12,289 nt of DNA from BMS3ABIN04 sp965554225 (GTDB lineage Bacteria; Bacteroidota; Ignavibacteria; Ignavibacteriales; Melioribacteraceae). The stretch lies in contig CBEVZC010000091.1 in assembly GCA_965554225.1 (NCBI GenBank), positions 1 through 12,289 on the forward strand, in the 5' to 3' direction. A program made the translations under genes and the position numbers. Each line of letters starts with the position of its first letter. The stretch's first letter is position 1. Shown in pieces: positions 6,765 through 12,289 of the stretch. Below the pieces are notes generated by a model. The model was not told the origin of the DNA. It made no database searches and saw nothing but the letters and a program-made list of their open reading frames with translations.

Positions 6765-7529
6765 TTAGATTGAGTTGGAATGAATAGGTGGGGGAAGTTG
6801 AAAATTTGTGATGAGCGTAAAGAAATTCGTTTTCATTAAAAACTTTTGTTCAAGACAACATATTTTAATTTTACAGAATAAAGCAAGATGTATAAAATAC
6901 TCTTTGAAAAACTCAATATATCTTTTACTAAATTCTTTGAGTATGCTAAAACTATCAATATCATCCAATTTTACAAGCAGCTTTAATTTCAACTTACAAT
7001 TATGAATATTTTGGATTAACTTGTTCGCAACAAACTTTGTTGACCAAGGAATTCCGTTAAATAATTCTCTGTTAAACTCCGTAAAACCATGAAGATAAAA
7101 TCCGCCGTCATTCGAAGGACCAATTACAACATCGTTATTATCAAGCTTATTAAAAGCATTTTGTATAATATTTGAATTTAGATGTGGTGTATCATTGCCA
7201 ATAACAATTATTTTATCGTAGTTTTGTTTATTTACATAATCCAACGTAGATAAATATTTTTCATGGAAGTTTTTACCTTTTTGATAAATTACTTCTTTGA
7301 AAGAACTAAGATGTTTTTGAAATACAGACGGGATTTTTTCAGACAGCTGCTTGTTTGTAGAAATAAACAAATCTATATTATTGCTCGTCGCAGCTTTAAT
7401 TGCGACTTCAATTGTTCTTAAGTTAAGCGATTCAACTACTTTGAGAGAAAGATCCTTAGAGGGAGCTAACTTCTTCTTTAAAGAATCTAAATATGGCTGC
7501 TGTGCAAAGAATATAAGTGCTTGTTTAAT
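6765..7529 (-). CDS. DUF2064 (TIGR04282-like) glycosyltransferase-A-fold protein, apparent ATT start
   Basis: A protein of about 254 residues with a nucleotide-diphospho-sugar-transferase-like fold. GNDTPHL (about 111-117) is the DUF2064 counterpart of the GSDxP metal/nucleotide motif, IGPSNDGGFYLHGF (about 136-149) is the second signature, and NGIPWST follows. The reading frame continues upstream of the first NTG codon (TTG at 7368-7370) back to a stop at 7545-7547. That upstream part encodes KQALIFFAQQP, the expected first beta-strand, so the TTG would remove about 53 conserved residues. No ATG, GTG, TTG or CTG exists there; ATT (7527-7529) lies at the expected N-terminus with GAGG 8 bases upstream. 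Initiation at ATT is therefore my best call, with a sequencing error or pseudogene as the alternatives. The C-terminal tail after about residue 205 is unconserved-looking. It sits 52 bp upstream of the porin with no visible terminator, so it could be co-transcribed. Sugar and acceptor are unknown. Confidence 0.75.
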   Translation of the reverse strand: MKQALIFFAQQPYLDSLKKKLAPSKDLSLKVVESLNLRTIEVAIKAATSNNIDLFISTNKQLSEKIPSVFQKHLSSFKEVIYQKGKNFHEKYLSTLDYVNKQNYDKIIVIGNDTPHLNSNIIQNAFNKLDNNDVVIGPSNDGGFYLHGFTEFNRELFNGIPWSTKFVANKLIQNIHNCKLKLKLLVKLDDIDSFSILKEFSKRYIEFFKEYFIHLALFCKIKICCLEQKFLMKTNFFTLITNFQLPPPIHSNSI

Positions 7530-7541
7530 TTTAAATACCTC
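7527..7541 (-). promoter_or_regulatory. ribosome binding site and putative ATT initiation codon of the DUF2064 gene
   Basis: On the minus strand GAGG (7538-7541) is followed by an 8-base spacer and ATT AAA CAA GCA. ATT is the only codon near the family's expected N-terminus with suitable Shine-Dalgarno spacing. ATT is a known rare start codon (infC is the classic case). Confidence 0.45.
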
Positions 7542-7657
7542 AGACTAATTTAATTTGGTACTTAATTTTACAAAAAAATAAATGTTAAAATGTAAGGTTG
7601 ACGACTATTTTATTTTGATTTCAAGAAAATATATAAAATTCTAATTAAAAGTTATTT

Positions 7658-7687
7658 AAAATGAAAAAGGCGCCGTTTAGACGCCTT
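7658..7687 (-). terminator. rho-independent terminator downstream of the FadL-family gene
   Basis: On the minus strand AAGGCG and CGCCTT (7682-7687 and 7667-7672) form a 6-bp G+C-rich stem with a 9-base loop, followed by TTTTTCATTTT. It lies about 22 bases past the FadL stop codon and closes the DUF302-FadL unit. The downstream DUF2064 gene therefore needs its own promoter within 7548-7660, where no clear consensus is visible. Confidence 0.8.
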
Positions 7688-7709
7688 GAATATAAAGAAT
7701 TATAATTGG

Positions 7710-9056
7710 CTATTTACTCGAAAATGCATACCCAACTTCAACTTGGAATTGACTCATTTCAATTTCAATTGTCTGTTGATTAGGAGCTTCAAATACGTTT
7801 GCACCGCTTACAGAATTCGACGGAGCGTACATGAAAGCTACACTAATTTCATTTGAATTATTTATTTTCTTAGTTACACCAAATGTAATATGTTGTTGAA
7901 TAACTGCAGGGGCCAATATATTAAATAGCACTTCGCTCTCTTTAACCGGATTATCACCATAAGAATAACCGGCCATTAAAGTCCAATCTTCTACTTGATA
8001 CAAAAGACCAAGTTTGTAAATCATGATATCATCCCAGCCAAAACCGGAGCCGTTATCGGCGCCTAAAGGGACATGATTAGGATTTGGTGTATAGTCAGCA
8101 GGGTTTTGAGGATCTCCGCCTTGGTTTAAGAATGCGGGTGGTAAAGCTTGTGGATCAATTGGATTTGCGATAGAATTAACGCTACCATATAAAATTTGTT
8201 GAACATCTACAGCAATTGTAAAATTTTTTGTTGCGTCAAAAGCAAGTCCTACATTCCAAGTTGAAGGGATATCAAATTTTCCGTGTTCAGCAAATAGACC
8301 TTTGTATTCATCAAATTCGCTCATACTTGTTTTTAATTGGTAAGAAGCGCCTAAAGCTAAATTTGGTAATAATCTTCCCTGATAACCAACTCTAAATCCG
8401 ACACCAGTAGAAATGCTGTGTTTATTACCGGACAAGTTAGCAGGATCGCTGGACATTCCCATCGCACCGAACATTCCTAATCCTTTAGCTGCAAATCTTT
8501 GCCATGCAAAAAGACCGGTAATACCAATTGCTTGCGTTTCACTTAATTTAATAGAATAAGTGAGGCCAAAATACATTTGTTCTAAATTTACTCCGGCATC
8601 AGGAGAATTGGGGTCGCCGAAAATAGGTTTTGGATAATCGGTATTCATTCCTCCGTTTCCAAACAATGCTGCACCAATTGCCATTTTATCATTCAACATC
8701 CAGTTGGCACCGAGTGAAGGCATTGGGAATCCGTTTGATTCACTTTCCGTTACTCCGGGAGCTAAGCCGAAGGTACCTGGAAAACCTGAAGGATTTCCCG
8801 TTACGGTAAATTGACGACTTGGACTAAAATATGCAAAGTTCACATCGTATCGAGTTCCTATAAAGGCTAATCCGGCAGGGTTTGAAGCTGCGCCAAATGT
8901 ACTTAACGATAAAGCCGTTCCGGCGCCTGCTAGTGCACTATACTTAATCCCATATCCATGCCTAAAATATCCACCGGTTGCAAATATTGATTGGGCTGTT
9001 AAACCAACTATAAGTACAACTACTGCAGAAATTGTGAGTATTTTTGATTTTTTCAT
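7710..9056 (-). CDS. FadL/OMPP1/TodX-family outer-membrane transport protein
   Basis: A 448-residue outer-membrane beta-barrel. A signal peptide (about residues 1-26, cleavage after SIFA) precedes the mature N-terminus TGGYFRHGYGIKYSALAGAG, typical of the FadL family's N-terminal hatch. NPAGLA at 59-64 is the family's best-known motif. Repeated amphipathic strands follow and the last ends in VEVGYAF. FadL-type barrels let hydrophobic molecules such as fatty acids or aromatics diffuse into the outer membrane and periplasm; the actual ligand here is unknown. The ATG is preceded by AGGA with a 9-base spacer. It follows the DUF302-like secreted protein gene with a 52-bp gap and no terminator, so the two are probably one transcript, and a hairpin terminator lies just past its stop. 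The length is usual for the family. Confidence 0.92.
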   Translation of the reverse strand: MKKSKILTISAVVVLIVGLTAQSIFATGGYFRHGYGIKYSALAGAGTALSLSTFGAASNPAGLAFIGTRYDVNFAYFSPSRQFTVTGNPSGFPGTFGLAPGVTESESNGFPMPSLGANWMLNDKMAIGAALFGNGGMNTDYPKPIFGDPNSPDAGVNLEQMYFGLTYSIKLSETQAIGITGLFAWQRFAAKGLGMFGAMGMSSDPANLSGNKHSISTGVGFRVGYQGRLLPNLALGASYQLKTSMSEFDEYKGLFAEHGKFDIPSTWNVGLAFDATKNFTIAVDVQQILYGSVNSIANPIDPQALPPAFLNQGGDPQNPADYTPNPNHVPLGADNGSGFGWDDIMIYKLGLLYQVEDWTLMAGYSYGDNPVKESEVLFNILAPAVIQQHITFGVTKKINNSNEISVAFMYAPSNSVSGANVFEAPNQQTIEIEMSQFQVEVGYAFSSK

Positions 9057-9108
9057 AACAATAATTCCTATAATGATTTTTAATTAGTTATTTGAAATAA
9101 ATTAGTTT

Positions 9109-10203
9109 TTAATCTTTATATTCTTTCCCTAATAAAGCTCTTCCAATAGATTCATCTAAAATACCGGGCATACTCATGTGATTCATAAATGCGCTCATTC
9201 CGGCATCCCAGAAGTACATATCCATTCTAAACATTTCCCTGGGTGTGTAGACTGAAATTCCATCTTTCCCTTGAATAACTAAAACTTCAACAGGGTATGC
9301 TGCGGCGTGATCAATTCCCGGACATGAATTAGTATCGTTTTCTCTACTGCTGCCGGCAATGTCAAACGATAGACCTTCTGTTCGCGGTCGTGTTAAACCA
9401 AGTAAAACGGCTTTTGAGTCGGGAGAATGAATTTCACCGACAATTCTCCATTTAAGCACCTTAGGTGAAGCAGTATATCGATAATCAATATCATCTTTAT
9501 TCGGAACAAAGAGATTAATATTCGTTTTAATCTTTTTCATAAAATTTTTAATGTTCGTTTCTTTTTGTGTTGAATATATTTCAGGGAATTGATCTTCATC
9601 GGTAAAAAATGTTAAATGTCCTACCATCATAAACATATCTTTTGAAGCTTCCCTTAATTCTTCATCATCGCGAATAGGCTCCATAGACTCTTCAATGTTT
9701 TTCCCAAGGTTACTTTCATGAATTAATTTTACGATGTGTTTCTTGAAAGCCTTGGTCTTCTTTATAACCTCATTATATTCCTTTTCCTGGTCATTATCCC
9801 ACAAATCATTAAAAACAATCATGTTAATAGTTACGGGGTCTGCAATTTCTACTTGAACACCAGCGGGAGTTTCATAAATACCTATACGTAGAAATGCTGC
9901 AGCTAAATATTTATTACCGTAAGAGGTAAGCATTTTTACATAATCCGGTGATGAAAACACAATAATTTTTGCTTTCAGATTGCACTGTTCGGTTTTTTCT
10001 TTTCTTACAATATCCGGTGTAGCAATATTGTAATAATTGTAAACCGTGAAGCCTTCCGCTTTAACTTTTTCTAATAATACTTGACCGACCGAATCGATAT
10101 TTCTGTTAATATTACTTATAGTATGAACGTAAATTCCGTGTTCCGAACTCAGGACAGTACTAAACAAAACAAACACAAACAGAATAGTAAATTTTTTCAG
10201 CAT
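9109..10203 (-). CDS. secreted protein with a DUF302-like N-terminal domain
   Basis: A 364-residue exported protein. A signal peptide (about residues 1-20: LKK then a Phe/Leu/Val-rich core) is followed by a region resembling DUF302 (about residues 28-135): a helix with LLEKVKAEGFTVYNYYNI, then KAKIIVFSSPDYVK, then FLRIGIYETPAGVQVEIADP. This matches that fold's order of long helix, FGNP-type strand and two-stranded hairpin. The remaining 230 residues are not recognised and include a CPGIDHAAAYPVEVLVI stretch and a Met-rich end. No transmembrane segment follows the signal, so it is probably periplasmic or outer-membrane associated. AAAGGAG six bases before the ATG gives strong translation. It is the first gene of a two-gene unit with the FadL barrel and lies just downstream of the MerR regulator, which may control it. 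DUF302 has no firmly established biochemical role that I can apply here. Confidence 0.75.
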   Translation of the reverse strand: MLKKFTILFVFVLFSTVLSSEHGIYVHTISNINRNIDSVGQVLLEKVKAEGFTVYNYYNIATPDIVRKEKTEQCNLKAKIIVFSSPDYVKMLTSYGNKYLAAAFLRIGIYETPAGVQVEIADPVTINMIVFNDLWDNDQEKEYNEVIKKTKAFKKHIVKLIHESNLGKNIEESMEPIRDDEELREASKDMFMMVGHLTFFTDEDQFPEIYSTQKETNIKNFMKKIKTNINLFVPNKDDIDYRYTASPKVLKWRIVGEIHSPDSKAVLLGLTRPRTEGLSFDIAGSSRENDTNSCPGIDHAAAYPVEVLVIQGKDGISVYTPREMFRMDMYFWDAGMSAFMNHMSMPGILDESIGRALLGKEYKD

Positions 10204-10303
10204 ATTAGTCTCCTTTAATAATCATTATTTTATTTTAGTAAATACTTTAACTACATATTTAAACTTTACGTATTGCTTCCCTCGTTATGCCTTACAAATC
10301 TTA

Positions 10304-10741
10304 CTAAGACACAATTAAATCTTTTAACATTTCTTTTATTATATCACAGTTTGAGGACTTTCTATAAACGTCGCAAGTGTAGCAATTCTTATCTTGGCAG
10401 TAATCGTTAGTGTGTCGTAAAGTCCAGCATGGTGTACCGTGACTGTTATATGCATCGCAGTTTTCCCTTTCATCAACAGGACAATGTATAACTCCCCAAC
10501 ACGGTATTAATGAAAGTATTCTTTTAATTCCCTCAATGCTTAGCTTTTGTTCTTTTATTGCTTTTCTAATACACCGTATATGTTCAAGATCGTTTTCTGA
10601 AAAAAGTCGATGACCGCTTTGCTTTTTAAAAGGAATAAGTAATCCTTCTCTTTCGTACATTCTAACCGTATGAACAGAGATATTCAATATCTTTGCTGCG
10701 GAACTGATTGTATAAATAGGTAGTGCCGGATCTATTGACAT
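10304..10741 (-). CDS. MerR-family regulator with a C-terminal two-CW-like Cys-rich domain
   Basis: A 145-residue DNA-binding protein. The MerR winged HTH occupies about residues 9-78 (TISSAAKILNISVHTVRMYE, then REGLLIPF, GHRLFSENDLEHI). In place of a drug- or metal-binding coiled-coil tail there is a compact Cys-rich domain with eight cysteines (81, 87, 95, 105, 115, 120, 123, 132). It includes two Cys-Trp pairs (81-82, 105-106), resembling the pattern that I recall being named the two-CW domain. Such a cluster could bind a metal or Fe-S centre and make the protein a redox or metal sensor (inference). I chose the ATG at 10739-10741, with AAAAGAG just upstream; the in-frame TTG 16 codons earlier lies before a 20-bp operator-like dyad and is unlikely. 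The DUF302-FadL unit starts 100 bp downstream on the same strand and is the obvious candidate target. Confidence 0.87.
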   Translation of the reverse strand: MSIDPALPIYTISSAAKILNISVHTVRMYEREGLLIPFKKQSGHRLFSENDLEHIRCIRKAIKEQKLSIEGIKRILSLIPCWGVIHCPVDERENCDAYNSHGTPCWTLRHTNDYCQDKNCYTCDVYRKSSNCDIIKEMLKDLIVS

Positions 10742-10757
10742 TTTACTCTTTTGAAAA

Positions 10758-10777
10758 TTGATATTTTTGAATATCAA
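10758..10777 (-). promoter_or_regulatory. perfect 20-bp dyad, putative autoregulatory operator of the MerR gene
   Basis: TTGATATT and AATATCAA (10758-10765 and 10770-10777) are perfect 8-bp inverted repeats with a 4-base centre. They lie between a promoter-like TATATTTG and the MerR start codon. The length and symmetry fit a MerR-dimer site. No identical copy was found by eye in the 100-bp gap before the DUF302 gene. Confidence 0.5.
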
Positions 10778-10786
10778 CTTTCTTGC

Positions 10787-10794
10787 CAAATATA
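10787..10794 (-). promoter_or_regulatory. Bacteroidota-type -7 element candidate for the MerR gene
   Basis: On the minus strand TATATTTG matches the TAnnTTTG consensus exactly. A transcript starting about seven bases later would begin right at the dyad at 10758-10777 and carry a leader of about 40 bases. No TTTG-type -33 partner is evident, and the pattern is not rare in AT-rich DNA. Confidence 0.35.
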
Positions 10795-11087
10795 AATGTC
10801 CATTTTAAGAGTTGAATTTTGAGAATTTATCTTATGATTTATCAATTCCAAGAAAATAAAAACACACATTTTACTATTATGAAGAATAATAAGCTTTTAT
10901 ATCTTATTAAATAACATCAAATAATATATTAAATCTCTACTTCTGTTATAATTAGAAGATAAAAACTGCTTTTATGCTGAAGATATAAGATTTCACTTGA
11001 AAAAATATTCCTTCAGTTGGGGAAAAATTTCCTTATCAATTGAGAAACTTATAATGCTGCTGCATTCAAAATAAAATACAAACTTGA
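10795..11087. other. AT-rich intergenic region without a recognisable gene
   Basis: About 290 bases separate the MerR promoter from the stop of the RsbRD-like gene. I see no credible reading frame. Two weak hairpins are visible: AATAAG/CTTATT (10888-10908, 9-base loop) and AATGC/GCATT (11053-11066, 4-base loop). The second lies about 22 bases past the RsbRD-like stop but has only a poor T run, so it is at best a weak terminator. Confidence 0.4.
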
Positions 11088-11660
11088 TTAACGAAGAATG
11101 CTTATATGTAATCCTTCTCCGTACATTCCGTCTTCTACATTTCTTAAACTTTCCTGGAATAATGCTCCTTTTGTTAACAGCCGTTCAAGTTCAGCTTGAG
11201 AAAATTTCTTAGAATCAGAAAGTTCCAAAAACAACATATTCATATAACCGCGAATAATATAAAAACTACCAAGGTCGAAGTAATTGTTAATTACCGACAT
11301 AAATTCAATAGCATCAACAGCATGTAATTTACCGGTTATATCTTCTTCTTTAGCCACGGAACTCCAGAGCACTTTTTTTTCAAGATAAAGCGCATAATAA
11401 ATCTCGGTTAAAGGAAAGCCTTCCGCTATTCTATCTATTCCGACCTTTTGAAAATAATTAGCTGCATCATCATTAGATGCACCTGTTTCTAACCAATTTA
11501 ACAAATTGGTAAATAGTCTTTGCCCTCTTTGAAAAAGTTCTTCCGGAGAAAGCGCACGGTATGTTTGGAGATATTGACACTTGTTTACTTCTTTTGTCCA
11601 CTTGTTGGCAAGGTTATCAACTTTCTTTTCGACTATTGCAATCAAACTTTCGTAAACCAT
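11088..11660 (-). CDS. stand-alone RsbRD N-terminal-like sensory domain protein
   Basis: A 190-residue, probably all-helical cytoplasmic protein. The pattern resembles the RsbRD N-terminal domain (RsbT co-antagonist type): a Trp in the first helix (Trp21, WTKEV), SPEELFQRGQRLFTNLLNWL at about 38-57, and FQKVGIDRIAEGFPLTEIYY at about 70-89, the best-conserved piece of that family (G-x-x-R-x-x-x-G-x-x-L). In other proteins this domain is an input module in front of STAS, kinase or other output domains; here nothing follows it, so any partner must be a separate protein. The start ATG has a perfect AGGAGG five bases upstream. A sigma70-like promoter lies directly upstream, so it is probably transcribed on its own rather than with the GT9 gene. 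The assignment rests on pattern memory and is moderately sure. Confidence 0.65.
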   Translation of the reverse strand: MVYESLIAIVEKKVDNLANKWTKEVNKCQYLQTYRALSPEELFQRGQRLFTNLLNWLETGASNDDAANYFQKVGIDRIAEGFPLTEIYYALYLEKKVLWSSVAKEEDITGKLHAVDAIEFMSVINNYFDLGSFYIIRGYMNMLFLELSDSKKFSQAELERLLTKGALFQESLRNVEDGMYGEGLHISILR

Positions 11661-11686
11661 TTTTACCTCCTATTTATTGATATAAA

Positions 11687-11715
11687 AAGATAATCGATTA
11701 ATTCAATTCTGTCAA
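11687..11715 (-). promoter_or_regulatory. sigma70-like promoter for the RsbRD-like gene
   Basis: On the minus strand a perfect TTGACA (11710-11715) is followed by a 17-base spacer and TATCTT (11687-11692), matching TATAAT at four of six positions. The spacer holds the perfect 10-bp palindrome TAATCGATTA (11691-11700), which touches the -10 box and could be a regulator site. The leader would be about 20 bases and contains AGGAGG. Confidence 0.6.
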
Positions 11716-11730
11716 TAGCTAATTGCAAAT

Positions 11731-12289
11731 TTATGTCTTTTTCTCCTTATAAACTGATTCTATTTTTGTCATTTTAATAGCTTCGTTAAACACAGTATCA
11801 ACATTTATTTGTCTTATGCAAATCGAGCCGTATTCGAAAGTGCCGGGAAGTAAATTTAAGCATTTATCACTTGGACAAGTCTTGCATATCTGACTAGTTG
11901 TTAACGATTTAATATTTTTCCCTTCTGAATATATACGCCAAGCTTTTGTGTGGTGCTTCCTAAAAATTGCTAAGGATTTAGACCCGACGGCAATTGCTAA
12001 ATGTCTTGGACCGGAATCATTAGTAATACATAAGTCTGAAAAACTAAAAACTCCTGCTAAATTATCTAAATTGGTTCCCGTTTTTAATAAAATAGGCTTG
12101 CAGTTTACAGTTTTCAAAATCTCACTTATTATTGGTTCGTCAAAAATTCCTCCGCATAGTATTACTTTTATACCTTTTCCCATAAGTTTATCAATCAGTT
12201 CAGCGTAATTCTCCGGTGGCCAAATTTTATAATTTCCGCTTGCTCCGGGATGAATGGATATTACAGTATCATCAATACTAATTTTATTA
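11731..12289 (-). CDS. GT9 (heptosyltransferase-family) glycosyltransferase, 3' part only
   Basis: The reading frame is open to the right edge, so the N-terminal domain and the start codon are outside the window; an internal ATG at 12183 is not the start. About 185 residues are visible. They begin with VISIHPGASGNYKIWPPENY (read from 12264 leftward), the start of the nucleotide-sugar-binding C-terminal half of GT9 enzymes. VILCGG and TNDSGPRHLAIAVGSKSLAIF, the family's best signature, follow. The end has a C-x2-C-x4-C plus Cys pattern (CKTCPSDKC, SICIRQ), commonly seen near the C-terminus in this family. The role is transfer of a sugar, classically ADP-heptose, to the lipopolysaccharide core or a related glycan at the cytoplasmic face of the inner membrane; the exact sugar is unknown. 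No terminator is evident before the next promoter. Confidence 0.9.
   Translation of the reverse strand, partial: NKISIDDTVISIHPGASGNYKIWPPENYAELIDKLMGKGIKVILCGGIFDEPIISEILKTVNCKPILLKTGTNLDNLAGVFSFSDLCITNDSGPRHLAIAVGSKSLAIFRKHHTKAWRIYSEGKNIKSLTTSQICKTCPSDKCLNLLPGTFEYGSICIRQINVDTVFNEAIKMTKIESVYKEKKT

Noticed and set aside
3311..7529. An arsenosugar-type cluster (DUF2064 protein near a radical SAM protein, as with ArsS/TIGR04282 neighbourhoods)
   Set aside because: The radical SAM protein here does not resemble ArsS: its C-terminus is a short five-Cys twitch-like region. No arsenic methyltransferase is present, and the DUF2064 protein is of the Bacteroidota GNDTPHL type. The porin and symporter genes lie between the two.
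10230..10270. Two TAAAGT direct repeats 19 bases apart upstream of the DUF302-like gene as a regulator site
   Set aside because: They are short and AT-rich, do not match the 20-bp dyad at the MerR promoter, and could easily be chance.
11053..11066. Hairpin AATGC/GCATT as terminator of the RsbRD-like gene
   Set aside because: The 5-bp stem is weak and lacks a T run on the minus strand, so I did not call it a terminator.
11726..11733. TAAATTTG (TAnnTTTG pattern) on the minus strand as the promoter of the RsbRD-like gene
   Set aside because: It overlaps the GT9 stop codon and no -33 element is visible; the TTGACA-17-TATCTT pair nearby explains the gene better.
1..12289. CRISPR arrays, tRNA genes, insertion sequences, phage genes or toxin-antitoxin pairs
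   Set aside because: I looked for regularly spaced repeats, transposase or integrase motifs, terminal inverted repeats and tRNA-like cloverleaf sequence and saw none.

Overview
The window is AT-rich (roughly one third G+C by eye) and comes from a Gram-negative bacterium. It encodes two outer-membrane beta-barrel proteins with signal peptides (a phosphate-porin O/P-type barrel and a FadL-type barrel) and a heptosyltransferase-like GT9 enzyme. The DUF2064 protein carries the GNDTPHL form of its motif that I associate with Bacteroidota. One gene has a Bacteroidota-like TAnnTTTG promoter candidate, while others have ordinary Shine-Dalgarno sequences and sigma70-like boxes. Together this suggests the Bacteroidota/Chlorobiota/Ignavibacteriota group, perhaps Ignavibacteria. 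That is inference from protein style, not a marker gene.

Layout: nearly everything is on the minus strand. From the left there is a 63-residue tail-anchored membrane protein (61-252, minus) ending at a 12-bp hairpin. The only plus-strand gene follows, a MarR-type regulator (546-995). A shared terminator separates it from a tight minus-strand operon, read right to left: porin O/P (5579-6712), sodium:solute symporter (4217-5569), radical SAM protein with a Cys-rich C-terminus (3311-4216), metallophosphoesterase-like protein (2530-3318) and GT-C membrane glycosyltransferase (1034-2503). The first four genes are separated by 9 bp, 0 bp and an 8-bp overlap. A DUF2064 glycosyltransferase-like gene (6765-7529) lies 52 bp upstream, may belong to the same unit, and appears to start at ATT.

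Further right a terminator closes a second unit: a secreted DUF302-like protein (9109-10203) followed by a FadL-family barrel (7710-9056). Upstream is a MerR regulator (10304-10741) with a Cys-rich tail holding two Cys-Trp pairs and a perfect 20-bp dyad at its own promoter. Then come a stand-alone RsbRD-N-like sensory domain protein (11088-11660) with a good sigma70-type promoter, and the 3' part of a GT9 glycosyltransferase that runs off the right edge (11731-12289).

Working model (inference): the porin admits a small, probably anionic solute, the symporter carries it across the inner membrane, and the radical SAM and phosphoesterase-like proteins, which are translationally coupled, act on it or on a derived product. 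The two glycosyltransferase-type genes could attach sugar to a lipid or cell-envelope product. The phosphoesterase-like protein lacks the first metal-binding motif of its superfamily, so this operon is the best candidate for an undescribed system here. No tRNA, rRNA, CRISPR array, insertion sequence or phage gene was seen.
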